IMG/VR virus record: IMGVR_UViG_3300026116_000042
Coordinates: 1 to 61,815 of that record
Origin: a virus
Reading direction: 5' to 3' (one strand)
DNA: 61,815 nt
Shown here one piece after another: positions 16,377-22,975 of this stretch (the stretch's first letter is position 1; each line of letters opens with the position of its first letter). The notes under the pieces were generated by a model. That model saw nothing but the letters and a program-made list of their open reading frames with translations, was not told the origin of the DNA and ran no database searches. Position numbers and translations under genes: made by a program.

Positions 16377-16440
16377 CGCTCTCGACCAAACGCTCCCATA
16401 CACACCACTGAGCGCCCCCATGAGGAGCGCCCAGCAGGAT

Positions 16441-16638
16441 TCAGTTCATCATGGAACTCTTGAGGAACATTCGGGTTATTGCGATTGCCTGAGGCAACTC
16501 GTGAGGCATAAACATGCCATCCTCAGCGAAGTCCTCAATCGTTCCGGGATCGAGATTCTCGATCTCCTCAATGGAATGCCCATCCTCGATGGAATCGATG
16601 ATGAAGGCGATGGCGTTTTGGAGTGTGTCGTTCGTCAT
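16441..16638 (-). CDS. Leaderless acidic small protein (65 aa)
   Basis: Minus strand; ATG 16638 is six bases after TAGATT, which has TTGACA 17 bp upstream (16668-16673), so the mRNA starts at the start codon. Begins ATGACGAAC, the same opening as several plus-strand leaderless genes. Acidic, helical (SIEEIENLDPGTIEDF). Function unknown; it may read the neighbouring operators, but no DNA-binding motif is visible. Confidence 0.6.
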   Translation of the reverse strand: MTNDTLQNAIAFIIDSIEDGHSIEEIENLDPGTIEDFAEDGMFMPHELPQAIAITRMFLKSSMMN

Positions 16639-16644
16639 AAGGCA

Positions 16645-16673
16645 AATCTATATATACGAGGGCACGATGTCAA
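16645..16673 (-). promoter_or_regulatory. Minus-strand leaderless promoter
   Basis: TTGACA (16668-16673), 17 bp, TAGATT (16645-16650) on the minus strand, six bases before ATG 16638. Confidence 0.7.
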
Positions 16674-16719
16674 GGCATTTTTCATAACGATCGGGGGCAA
16701 CATTGTTATGCAAATCGCC

Positions 16720-16749
16720 TTGACTTCTTTGTACCACGTATGGTAAAAT
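16720..16749 (+). promoter_or_regulatory. Rightward promoter facing a leftward promoter
   Basis: TTGACT (16720-16725), 18 bp, TAAAAT (16744-16749). No start codon follows closely, so it may make an RNA rather than a protein. Confidence 0.6.
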
Positions 16750-16793
16750 TGCTTGAAGCGTAAAATAGCAATCGTTGTGATTTACAACTATCG

Positions 16794-16823
16794 CTTATAC
16801 CACCTCGCCTGTAAAAAAGTCAA
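16794..16823 (-). promoter_or_regulatory. Leftward promoter facing the rightward promoter
   Basis: Minus strand TTGACT (16818-16823), 18 bp, TATAAG (16794-16799). Its start point would be near 16788, so its RNA crosses the rightward transcript beginning near 16756. Confidence 0.6.
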
Positions 16824-16955
16824 GGCGAATCGCCCCCCCAGTTCTGGGGGGTAAGAATTTGGGCAAATGACCTTGCATCGATGATGGGGTATGGTAATGT
16901 ATATATATCGAATCAATCGCAACCGCGAACGATCGAATATCAAGGAGATGAAGCA

Positions 16956-17198
16956 ATGACGAACGCCGCAAAAACCCTCAACGTGACCGACCTCGCCGAG
17001 GTGCTGGGAACCGATGCGCGCACCGCGCGGAAGTTCCTGCGCTCGATCACCCCGAAGGATGCCCAACCGGGCAAGGGGTCGCGCTGGGCGATCGAGGGGA
17101 ACGCCGCATCGATCAAGTCGCTCAAGGGCAAGTACGCCGACTTCGAGGCGAAGATGCGCGCGAAGAACGACGACGCCCCCGAGGCGGAGGGCGAATAA
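16956..17198 (+). CDS. Small DNA-binding-like protein, paralogue of the 8.2 kb and 56.2 kb genes
   Basis: Protein of 80 residues. Reads VTDLAEVLGTDARTARKFLR then GSRWAI and a helix; this matches the core of the 8.2 kb acidic protein (VATILGTEAKTLRQFFR...GGRYEF). Looks like a winged or Lsr2-tail-like helical DNA-binding unit without the acidic extensions. Strong ribosome site AAGGAG; GC-ending codons suggest high expression. A promoter TTGCAT/TAATGT lies at 16873-16900. Opens with ATGACGAAC. Confidence 0.65.
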   Translation: MTNAAKTLNVTDLAEVLGTDARTARKFLRSITPKDAQPGKGSRWAIEGNAASIKSLKGKYADFEAKMRAKNDDAPEAEGE

Positions 17199-17215
17199 CC
17201 CTCAACTAATCTGCT

Positions 17216-17231
17216 CCCCGCGAAAGCGGGG
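17216..17231 (+). terminator. GAAA-tetraloop hairpin terminator
   Basis: CCCCGC-GAAA-GCGGGG, a 6-bp stem with a stable tetraloop directly after the small DNA-binding-like gene. Confidence 0.65.
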
Positions 17232-17336
17232 GGTAGGTTGGCGTTTGTCAAGGTTTGTTACATATGTTGCCGCCGGCAACAAATTGCTTCTAGCGGCGCT
17301 CGCAGGATCGATCCTAAGGGCGTAATGCCTATAGGC

Positions 17337-17350
17337 GTATGCCAGCATAC
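17337..17350. promoter_or_regulatory. Palindromic operator copy 3
   Basis: GTATGCCAGCATAC with CTAAGG at 17314-17319, again 17 bp upstream; 63 bp before the -35 of the next promoter. Confidence 0.6.
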
Positions 17351-17412
17351 CACTCCGAAACGCGAAGCGTCAGGCGGTCGCTGAAGGCCGGCAAATTGGT
17401 CGGGCAAAATGG

Positions 17413-17441
17413 TTGACATAGGCGCTCGGATGCGCGATAAT
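17413..17441 (+). promoter_or_regulatory. Leaderless promoter
   Basis: TTGACA (17413-17418), 17 bp, GATAAT (17436-17441), six bases, ATG 17448. Near-consensus. Confidence 0.75.
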
Positions 17442-17447
17442 TGAAGC

Positions 17448-17666
17448 ATGACGAACGATGAGTACGACGAACTGCACCCCAATGGCGATCCGCTATTGAA
17501 GGTGCACGATGACCGGATTGCCAACATCTCGGGTGAACTTGCCCGGGGTGTGATTCAAGCATGCGAGGATGAGGATCAAGAACCCATCCCCGACCACTTC
17601 CAGATCATTGGGTCTGTCATCCAGAACCTGACCCAGTACCTCGTCGACACGGTGGAACCGGAATGA
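17448..17666 (+). CDS. Leaderless hypothetical protein (72 aa)
   Basis: Opens MTND, like the 65-residue minus-strand protein. Acidic, helical C-terminus (FQIIGSVIQNLTQYLVDTV). First gene of a two-gene operon under operator copy 3; ends in ATGA overlap with the next gene. Function unknown. Confidence 0.6.
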   Translation: MTNDEYDELHPNGDPLLKVHDDRIANISGELARGVIQACEDEDQEPIPDHFQIIGSVIQNLTQYLVDTVEPE

Positions 17667-17902
17667 CGAAGCGGAAGGTCATCCAGTTCGAGGCAGTCGA
17701 GGGAGCGGCGGTCAGTGCGAAGATCGCCCAGGTGAAAGGAATGCTGCCGACGGTTCACTTCGAGTTCAAACTTCGAGGGCAGGACGACATCACCATCGAG
17801 ATGGATTTGGTGGAAGCGGGGAAGTTCGTGCAGGAAGGGATCAATGCCATCGAGGCGGCAATCCCGAATATTCCTCGACCTCGCCGCAACCAAGTTTTCT
17901 GA
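17663..17902 (+). CDS. Hypothetical protein (79 aa)
   Basis: Not recognised. ATGA overlap with the preceding gene. Mixed alpha/beta pattern with HFEFKLRGQDDITIEMD in the middle, as in small beta-sheet adaptor proteins. Soluble. Confidence 0.58.
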   Translation: MTKRKVIQFEAVEGAAVSAKIAQVKGMLPTVHFEFKLRGQDDITIEMDLVEAGKFVQEGINAIEAAIPNIPRPRRNQVF

Positions 17903-17907
17903 TCGCC

Positions 17908-17936
17908 TTGACAGGGTACTAGGGATTTGGTAAGGT
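17908..17936 (+). promoter_or_regulatory. Leaderless promoter
   Basis: TTGACA (17908-17913), 17 bp, TAAGGT (17931-17936), six bases, ATG 17943. Confidence 0.72.
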
Positions 17937-17942
17937 AGTCAT

Positions 17943-18062
17943 ATGACGAACAACGATACCGACAACTGCTCGACTCCTTGCGATGGTACGGGATGGACGG
18001 GAAATCCCCGGGTCATCTGCACCACCCACTACGAGTCCAACTCATTGGGGGAGTTCCAATGA
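17943..18062 (+). CDS. Leaderless Cys-containing protein (39 aa)
   Basis: Runs from ATG 17943 to TGA 18062. Opens MTNND; contains CSTPCDGTGW and CTTHY, like half of a DnaJ-type zinc centre. A precise promoter and the overlap with the next gene support it. Confidence 0.55.
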   Translation: MTNNDTDNCSTPCDGTGWTGNPRVICTTHYESNSLGEFQ

Positions 18063-18214
18063 AGAATGACACCGCGACGAAGGCACCTCGCCCGCTCGCT
18101 CGCCCATTGCCCAACAAGGACGACTTCGCGCCGTTCGACTTCACTAAGGTTGACAAGTCCAAGAACCATCGCCGAGGAACTCCCTCCAAGCGGAAGGTTC
18201 GGGTGCACCTCTGA
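18059..18214 (+). CDS. Hypothetical basic protein (51 aa)
   Basis: GGGGGAG ribosome site and ATGA overlap with the previous gene. Pro-rich start and Lys/Arg-rich end (HRRGTPSKRKVRVHL). Not recognised. Confidence 0.5.
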   Translation: MKNDTATKAPRPLARPLPNKDDFAPFDFTKVDKSKNHRRGTPSKRKVRVHL

Positions 18215-18390
18215 TGATTGCTTCGCTGGTCACTGGAATCGACATCCGGAAGGCGCTCCGATCGGCAAACCTCAAACCGTCTGATTTCGATGAGGAAGGT
18301 TTGCTCGACTACTGCCGCGCACAGGACATCACCGATCCCAACAAAATCGTCGAGGTCGCCACGCTTTACTTTTCTTGGGAGAACATGTGA
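18214..18390 (+). CDS. Hypothetical protein (58 aa)
   Basis: TGATG coupling at both ends. Helical (DIRKALRSANLKPSDF). No motif recognised. Confidence 0.5.
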   Translation: MIASLVTGIDIRKALRSANLKPSDFDEEGLLDYCRAQDITDPNKIVEVATLYFSWENM

Positions 18391-18617
18391 TGAAGAGAGT
18401 ACTCCTGCTGATCGCTCTCGGTGCTTGCATCGGACTCTTCCTGCTCTCGCTAATCGGGATGGGTTACAGCATCGGATTCCACAAGGCGGAGACCGCCGAC
18501 ATCACGGTTCTACCTTGCTCTGCCTGGACCGAGACCTCGCACCCGCACATCCCGCCGTTCACCTTCACCGGTGCCTGCGCGCTTCCTGATGGTACTCTCT
18601 CAGTGCCATCACCCTGA
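18390..18617 (+). CDS. Small membrane or secreted protein (75 aa)
   Basis: Begins MKR then a hydrophobic stretch of about 25 residues (signal anchor), followed by an outside-facing part with two Cys (LPCSAW, GACAL) that could form a disulphide. Perhaps a superinfection-exclusion or envelope protein; unproven. Starts by TGATG coupling. Confidence 0.55.
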   Translation: MKRVLLLIALGACIGLFLLSLIGMGYSIGFHKAETADITVLPCSAWTETSHPHIPPFTFTGACALPDGTLSVPSP

Positions 18618-18635
18618 CCTGTTCGTCATAACAAG

Positions 18636-18672
18636 GGCCCGAAGGCCGCCTTCCTCTGGAGGCGGTCTAAGG
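18636..18672 (+). terminator. Hairpin region after the small membrane protein
   Basis: Interleaved GC-rich inverted repeats (GGGCCCGAAGGCC; CCGCC ... GGCGG) before operator copy 4. Likely a terminator. Confidence 0.4.
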
Positions 18673-18689
18673 GTGTCAAGGGGCGCCCG

Positions 18690-18703
18690 GCATGCTAGCA
18701 TAC
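18690..18703. promoter_or_regulatory. Palindromic operator copy 4
   Basis: GCATGCTAGCATAC with CTAAGG at 18667-18672, 17 bp upstream; 62 bp before the next -35, almost the same distance as copy 3. Confidence 0.58.
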
Positions 18704-18765
18704 CAAGTCGACCGATCGCCGCTTAGGGAGTCACCAAATCGCCCAAACTATTTTGCTCGATTGCC

Positions 18766-18794
18766 TTGACTTGTTGGTGTGGAAGGCATAGTAT
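18766..18794 (+). promoter_or_regulatory. Leaderless promoter
   Basis: TTGACT (18766-18771), 17 bp, TAGTAT (18789-18794), six bases, ATG 18801. Confidence 0.72.
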
Positions 18795-18800
18795 TTAGGT

Positions 18801-19001
18801 ATGACGAACAACACCGACACCACCGCTCCGATCAAGGTTGACCTGGTCGAACTCGCAATCGCGCAAGGTCTGCGCGCACTCGCGATGAACCCCAAGGATT
18901 ACGACATCGTTGGAATCCACAACTACATCCGCGACAACATCGAACCGGGCGCCGAGGCAATCGACCTCCGACCGATCGCTCCTCTCTTCAAGGTCGCATG
19001 A
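18801..19001 (+). CDS. Leaderless hypothetical protein (66 aa)
   Basis: Opens MTNNTDTT, again the ATGACGAAC start. Helical, acidic; no known motif. First of a four-gene run of small overlapping genes under operator copy 4. Confidence 0.58.
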   Translation: MTNNTDTTAPIKVDLVELAIAQGLRALAMNPKDYDIVGIHNYIRDNIEPGAEAIDLRPIAPLFKVA

Positions 19002-19108
19002 TGAACTGCAAATCCTGCGGGGCATCTTGCCTCTACGCTTACAACAACCGATGCCACAACTGCGGCGCCGATCCGAAGTCCGAACCGAACACGGAGGTAA
19101 CACTATGA
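18998..19108 (+). CDS. Zinc-ribbon micro-protein (36 aa)
   Basis: Seen: NCKSCGAS and RCHNCGAD, two CxxC knuckles eleven residues apart, a complete zinc ribbon in 36 residues. ATGATG overlap with the previous gene and overlap with the next start. Probably a protein- or nucleic-acid-binding ribbon. Confidence 0.6.
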   Translation: MMNCKSCGASCLYAYNNRCHNCGADPKSEPNTEVTL

Positions 19109-19362
19109 AGTGGCATGACGCTCTCGCGCAGGTCGACCGATCGCGCCAGATCAAGGCCCTGGAGAAGATCCTCAAGAAGACCGCCGATGGCGCTCCGATG
19201 GCGATCCTCCGAGTCGGCTCCGATCAGGAGATGTCCAAATGGACCGCTCAGGGTTGGACGGTTCTCAAGGCCCCGACCGAGAACATCTACGGGGCATCTC
19301 ACCAATGGGTCCTTCAGAAGGCCACCGATCAAGTCCGCTCCGATCTGGAGGCGCTCCGATAA
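19105..19362 (+). CDS. Hypothetical protein (85 aa)
   Basis: Good ribosome site ACGGAGG. Begins MKWHDALAQVDRSRQIKALE; ends with a helix. Alpha/beta pattern, not recognised. Coupled to both neighbours. Confidence 0.58.
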   Translation: MKWHDALAQVDRSRQIKALEKILKKTADGAPMAILRVGSDQEMSKWTAQGWTVLKAPTENIYGASHQWVLQKATDQVRSDLEALR

Positions 19363-19520
19363 TGGACCAGACACCGATCGCCGATCTAGCAGTAATCGCT
19401 GTCATGGTATGGATCCTCTATGCCGGGAGTCTATGGAGGGCTCGCCGAAGGGCCCTAAGTATTGCCCGCAGAGAAGCCATGCAGCGACACCCTGCCGGTC
19501 GCTCTCAGGCCGACCTCTAG
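19362..19520 (+). CDS. Single-pass membrane protein (52 aa)
   Basis: One membrane segment (LAVIAVMVWILYAGSLW) followed by an Arg-rich cytoplasmic tail. TAATG coupling. Function unknown. Confidence 0.5.
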   Translation: MDQTPIADLAVIAVMVWILYAGSLWRARRRALSIARREAMQRHPAGRSQADL

Positions 19521-19543
19521 ACAGCACTCCTGGACAGGCGCCT

Positions 19544-19668
19544 ATATAGGGGGGTATATACAGGGGTCATATAGGCGCCCTATACAGAAGGGTATATAGG
19601 TGCCTCTAGAGGATGCCTATATAGGGGTTCATATAGGAGGGTCATATAGGTGGGGGATATAGGTGCAT
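19544..19668. repeat. Tandem array of ten 12-13 bp units (ATATAGG iterons)
   Basis: Exact ATATAGG at 19544, 19569, 19594, 19619, 19631, 19644 and 19657; degenerate units at 19556 (ATATACAGG), 19582 (ATACAG) and 19607 (TAGAGG). All ten starts are 12 or 13 bp apart, an average of 12.5. The constant part is ATATAGG; the other 5-6 bases are GC-rich and variable. Confidence 0.8.
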
Positions 19669-19694
19669 ACCTATCCATGATGATGCCTATCTAT

Positions 19695-19753
19695 ATCCAT
19701 GCATATCCATCCTCATTGATCGATCATTCATCCATGCATATCTATCCTCATTG
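19695..19753. repeat. Pair of 24-bp direct repeats
   Basis: 19695-19718 and 19730-19753 differ at one base; each contains ATCCATGCATATC and ends CCTCATTG. Start-to-start distance 35 bp. Confidence 0.7.
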
Positions 19754-19933
19754 CATGATGATTCATCTCATCCTTTCCCATTCAATGATGAATGATTCCA
19801 TTCCTTGTTCCTTCCTTGTTGATTGATCGATGATCGATCGCATCCTTTCCCCTTCCTGTTCCTGTTCCACTTCCAGTTTCTTCCTTCCTCCTTCCTATCT
19901 TAGTTTCCTTCCAAAGTCAATCTCATTCTTACA

Positions 19934-19963
19934 TTGACTTTCTCTCTGAACTTGTGGTATGCC
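19934..19963 (+). promoter_or_regulatory. Promoter downstream of the pyrimidine tract
   Basis: TTGACT (19934-19939), 18 bp, TATGCC (19958-19963). No gene begins close behind; it may prime or activate the array region or feed the 20.15 kb operon. Confidence 0.45.
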
Positions 19964-20117
19964 TGAACCCCCCCGGGTCATATCCCGCCAAAAGACGCTG
20001 GGGTGCCGACAGACCAGTCTACGTCACCACTGTAGCCTCTCTCCCAAAAAGTGCCTACCACGTGTGCCTCAACTCGGACTCCAAAGATCCGGGTGCAATC
20101 GGAGTCCCAACGTCGCC

Positions 20118-20146
20118 TTGCAACTCGATGCCTAAGTCGATAGCAT
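20118..20146 (+). promoter_or_regulatory. Leaderless promoter
   Basis: TTGCAA (20118-20123), 17 bp, TAGCAT (20141-20146), six bases, ATG 20153. Confidence 0.68.
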
Positions 20147-20152
20147 GCTTAC

Positions 20153-20554
20153 ATGACTACTGCTGATGACAGGCTCGCCGAAGCGGGCCAAGAGGTCCTC
20201 GATTCGCTGTTTGAGGGTGAACAACTCTGGCTTTCCATCGGGGTGAATCCCGCTCAAACAGGCGCAGAACGCCGCGCTGCCATTTCGCGCGCCACTCAAC
20301 GAATGGGTCTCGTTCAGGGCCTTCTCTTCGCTGCCGAAGTGGCCCAAAATGAGAAGAAGACCTTCAAGGCCACCCGCACCTACCTGGCAATTAGGTCTGC
20401 CCTTCCCAACCCCTTCGACGTACCGATCGACGATGAAATCTCCACACCAGAGCCTCAGCTTCCGAGCGAGCAATGGGTCCCAGATGTCACTGATCCCCAC
20501 CCGACTGAGAAGTTCGAGCTTCGGCCTGATGGCGATGGGGACGGGTGGGGATAA
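20153..20554 (+). CDS. Leaderless hypothetical protein (133 aa)
   Basis: Not recognised. Helical first 80 residues, then a Pro/Asp-rich tail ending DGDGDGWG. First gene of a long run of coupled genes reaching thyX. Confidence 0.6.
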   Translation: MTTADDRLAEAGQEVLDSLFEGEQLWLSIGVNPAQTGAERRAAISRATQRMGLVQGLLFAAEVAQNEKKTFKATRTYLAIRSALPNPFDVPIDDEISTPEPQLPSEQWVPDVTDPHPTEKFELRPDGDGDGWG

Positions 20555-20805
20555 TGGCTGACGCAGATCGCATCTCAGTCTCTACCCAGGGACGCACTTT
20601 CTACTGGGACCTGCCCGCCGGCGGTTCGACCACCGTGCTTCAGGTCCTGGTGCAGTCGCTCGGGCCGGCTCAGGAGGACAATCCTCCGAAGCCGAAGGTC
20701 GAACCAGCCAAGAAGAAGCCCCGCAGCGCTTATGGCGAGCCCGAGTGGGATGTCTCGCCGACCCAGTACGCTCATCGAGGACCCGATGGAGAGGCTCTGA
20801 TCTAA
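20554..20805 (+). CDS. Hypothetical protein (83 aa)
   Basis: TAATG coupling at both ends. Short beta-like N-terminus (DRISVSTQGRTFYWDL), helix, then Pro/Lys-rich linker. Not recognised. Confidence 0.55.
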   Translation: MADADRISVSTQGRTFYWDLPAGGSTTVLQVLVQSLGPAQEDNPPKPKVEPAKKKPRSAYGEPEWDVSPTQYAHRGPDGEALI

Positions 20806-21002
20806 TGCCGCTGTCAAACCGCAAAAAGGCTCGCATGATCCAGGCTGAGCGCCAGAGGAAGGTCAATGCACGCAGCCTGAACGGCAAGGGTTACTTCATG
20901 GACGCAAATGACGAGGACATCGCACGCCGATATCTCGCCAGCGGCGACGAAACCCTGCTGAACAAACTCCCGAACTACCCGCTGCTTCGAGGAGGCCAGT
21001 GA
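20805..21002 (+). CDS. Hypothetical basic protein (65 aa)
   Basis: TAATG start. Basic helix (NRKKARMIQAERQRKVNAR) then an acidic part. Not recognised. Confidence 0.55.
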   Translation: MPLSNRKKARMIQAERQRKVNARSLNGKGYFMDANDEDIARRYLASGDETLLNKLPNYPLLRGGQ

Positions 21003-21154
21003 TGGCTAATCCCCCGGCAAAGGACATTACACAGATCCAGATGGCGATCAATGCAGCCAAGCATCCGCTGTCATGCTCGATCTGGAAGACCAGTATCTGC
21101 TCCTGCGAGGCTCAAGCTCGAGCAGTTCTGAGTCAGCGAGAGAAGGATAACTAA
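21002..21154 (+). CDS. Hypothetical small protein (50 aa)
   Basis: TGATG start and TAATG end couple it to both neighbours, the main evidence. Contains CSIW and CSCEAQ, perhaps a small metal site. Confidence 0.5.
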   Translation: MANPPAKDITQIQMAINAAKHPLSCSIWKTSICSCEAQARAVLSQREKDN

Positions 21155-21378
21155 TGGCACGCACAACTCGAGCCATTCTGGATGAAGCTATCGGTGTGGG
21201 ACACGATATTCGTCAGGTCAACGACGCCATCGACGCGTTTGTAATCGCCTGGCGCAATAAGAACTTGCGTAAAGACAAGTTTGAGGTCTTCGAAGAACCC
21301 ATGTTTCGAGACTTGAGCGCTATTCGTGAGAGTTTTCGAGACAAATTAGTAGCACTAAACAAGGAGTTAAGTTCATGA
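21154..21378 (+). CDS. Hypothetical protein (74 aa)
   Basis: All-helical; coupled at both ends. Not recognised. Confidence 0.55.
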   Translation: MARTTRAILDEAIGVGHDIRQVNDAIDAFVIAWRNKNLRKDKFEVFEEPMFRDLSAIRESFRDKLVALNKELSS

Positions 21379-21641
21379 TCGACCCATTCCAGGCCGCAAA
21401 CCGACCCGGTGTTCCACACAGGCCTACTCGGCTTGAGCGGAAGTATGCAAGACTGAAGGCGGAAGTGGCGCGCTATAAGGCGCAGGTTGAGGCTTATTCA
21501 GATAAGTCCATCGCTGGTGCCATGTTCGGCGACAAGCTCAAGGTCCCAACTCTTACACTGAACTCGCTGGCAATTGCTCAAGGCAAGCTCGCGGCGTTCG
21601 AGTCTCATCACCCGGAGTTCCAGATTGGGGACATGAAATGA
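21375..21641 (+). CDS. Coiled-coil hypothetical protein (88 aa)
   Basis: Long amphipathic helix (LERKYARLKAEVARYKAQVE) typical of a coiled coil; ATGA overlaps at both ends. Lies directly before thyX. Confidence 0.55.
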   Translation: MIDPFQAANRPGVPHRPTRLERKYARLKAEVARYKAQVEAYSDKSIAGAMFGDKLKVPTLTLNSLAIAQGKLAAFESHHPEFQIGDMK

Positions 21642-22333
21642 TGCCAAACTTCCGTTCTGACGTCGTTGTCAAGCTCATTGACTCGATGGCGTCTGACATG
21701 GCTGTCACCAGAGCAGCTCAGGTGTCAGTCAAGGGGGAAAATAACCCTGAAACTGACATGCCAAGGCTCATTCGGTACCTCATGGAGAACCGACATGGCT
21801 CGCCATTCGAGCATTCGGTGTTTACCTTCTTCGTGGAGGCACCAATCTTTGTCTTTCGTGAGTGGCATCGGCATCGGATGTCTTCGATCAACGAAATGAG
21901 CGGGCGATACACCACGCTGAAGCCTGATTTCTACGTACCGGCGGCGAATCGGAAGCTCATGAACATCGGTACAAGCGCTCGCCCCGAGTTCGCGCCTGGT
22001 ACTCCTCAGCTTTCAAGGCTTGTCGAGAGCAATATCGCTGGTGTTTGCAGCGAAGCATGGGTTAGTTACCAGGAAATGCTCGCCGCAGGGGTTGCCAACG
22101 AGGTTGCGAGGCTTGTTTTACCAGTTACGACCTACTCGCAGATGTATTGGACTGTCAACGCACGATCGCTGATGAACTTTCTCTCCCTTCGGATCGATTC
22201 GCCTGACTCGACACACCGTAGTCGACCCCAGTGGGAGATTCAGATGGGCGCTGAACAGATGGAGGCAGAGTTTGCACGCCTCATGCCACACACCCACGAG
22301 GCATTCGTTCAGTCAGGACGGATGGCGCCATGA
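21638..22333 (+). CDS. thyX: Flavin-dependent thymidylate synthase
   Basis: ThyX, 231 residues: makes dTMP from dUMP with FAD, NADPH and methylene-tetrahydrofolate. Seen: the signature RHRX7S (RHRMSSINEMS, residues 78-88) then GRY, plus EVARLVLPVTTY and NARSLMNFLSLR, which bind dUMP and FAD. Its presence means dTMP supply does not depend on the two ThyA-superfamily genes at the window ends, which supports another substrate for them. ATGA overlaps on both sides. Confidence 0.95.
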   Translation: MMPNFRSDVVVKLIDSMASDMAVTRAAQVSVKGENNPETDMPRLIRYLMENRHGSPFEHSVFTFFVEAPIFVFREWHRHRMSSINEMSGRYTTLKPDFYVPAANRKLMNIGTSARPEFAPGTPQLSRLVESNIAGVCSEAWVSYQEMLAAGVANEVARLVLPVTTYSQMYWTVNARSLMNFLSLRIDSPDSTHRSRPQWEIQMGAEQMEAEFARLMPHTHEAFVQSGRMAP

Positions 22334-22590
22334 TCCCGAATCCGAGGACAATTCTCATTAGTTTTCATTGTCAGGACTGCATTTTCAAGTCTGATAGCCT
22401 TACTGAGTCGGTAAATCACATGATGACGACGTTTACCGGTGAGTTGGGCGACATTAAGATGCATGGGCATGACATCAAGCCGGTCGCCACTACTCCACCA
22501 GGCTTCAAACTCGTTGAATCACGTCGCCAAATCCGGAACTACCCATCAGAAGGAGAGAAAGATGCCTCGCACACCTGCTCAGATAGCTGA
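22330..22590 (+). CDS. Hypothetical protein with CxxC (86 aa)
   Basis: ATGA overlap with thyX. Begins with a beta strand and HCQDCIFKSDSL, a zinc-knuckle-like start, then HMM...H. Not recognised. Confidence 0.52.
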   Translation: MIPNPRTILISFHCQDCIFKSDSLTESVNHMMTTFTGELGDIKMHGHDIKPVATTPPGFKLVESRRQIRNYPSEGEKDASHTCSDS

Positions 22591-22975
22591 GCAAGTTGTA
22601 AATACCTCTGGTCATTTGACCTATGAAGAGGCAGCCAAACAAGGTGCCAAGATCATGTTGCAAGAGATTCGGGAAGAACTCCAAGATATGGTCAATGGTT
22701 GGGAACATGAGGGTCAGCCTCTAGCCCATCACATCACAGACGAGGCAGCTACCTTCGTCAAGAAGCTCCAGGATCCTAATCTCCGTCGCATCGACTTCAC
22801 CGAGGTCAACCCCGGCATGAGAATCCGCGGTGTAACAGCCGATGGTACCCATATCGAGGGTAATGTTCGAGAGATTCGAGAAGGTGTTGCATGGCTTGGG
22901 CACCCGCCGTCAGGTCAGCGAGGCTTCGCTCTCGGCCCTAAGACGCCTGAGCTCTATGAGGTGACTTTGCCATGA
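22562..22975 (+). CDS. Hypothetical protein (137 aa)
   Basis: ATG 22562 follows AAGGAGAG; the frame opens earlier but without a ribosome site. Helical first half, small beta domain at the end (MRIRGVTADGTHIEGNV). Not recognised. Confidence 0.58.
   Translation: MPRTPAQIAEQVVNTSGHLTYEEAAKQGAKIMLQEIREELQDMVNGWEHEGQPLAHHITDEAATFVKKLQDPNLRRIDFTEVNPGMRIRGVTADGTHIEGNVREIREGVAWLGHPPSGQRGFALGPKTPELYEVTLP

Larger units (their letters stand above)
15833..16440. other. Gene-free region with putative origin and operators
   Basis: About 600 bp with no convincing gene. From left to right I see an AT-rich stretch (15960-16020), a small perfect hairpin GGAGTGGGCACTCC (16098-16111), the DnaA-box-like cluster (16118-16177) and two palindromic operators (16242 and 16363). 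A minus-strand frame (16148-16408) runs through all of these and is rejected. Confidence 0.6.
16639..16955. other. Intergenic control region with face-to-face promoters
   Basis: Holds three or four promoter matches, a hairpin GTTGT-N5-ACAAC (16774-16788) between the two facing promoters, and a C7/G6 hairpin near 16834-16851 (CCCCCC...GGGGGG). No gene seen. Confidence 0.55.
19521..20152. other. Gene-free region with tandem array, direct repeats and pyrimidine tract
   Basis: About 630 bp. Order: tandem array (19544-19668), two 24-bp direct repeats (19695-19753), TGATCGAT-type palindromes, a strand-biased C/T tract (about 19841-19915), a promoter (19934-19963), then 150 bp with nothing clear, then the leaderless promoter at 20118. 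A frame at 19954-20166 begins inside the first promoter and is rejected. Confidence 0.65.

Noticed and set aside
16148-16408. Minus-strand frame of 86 codons with CPVCWHT
   Set aside because: Runs through the DnaA-box cluster and two operators; a similar CWHT peptide recurs at 17.3 kb only because the operator DNA is repeated.
18622-18634. Fifth ATGACGAAC start (minus strand)
   Set aside because: Stops after six codons (MTNRSG) and has no good -10; probably a leftover of a duplicated promoter cassette or chance.
19544-19668. CRISPR array reading of the ATATAGG repeats
   Set aside because: Units are 12-13 bp with no spacers and no cas genes; Cas4-like gene at 4.4 kb is a recombination nuclease.
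19954-20166. Plus-strand frame of 70 codons
   Set aside because: Its GTG start lies inside a promoter -10 region, and its end overlaps the leaderless start at 20153.
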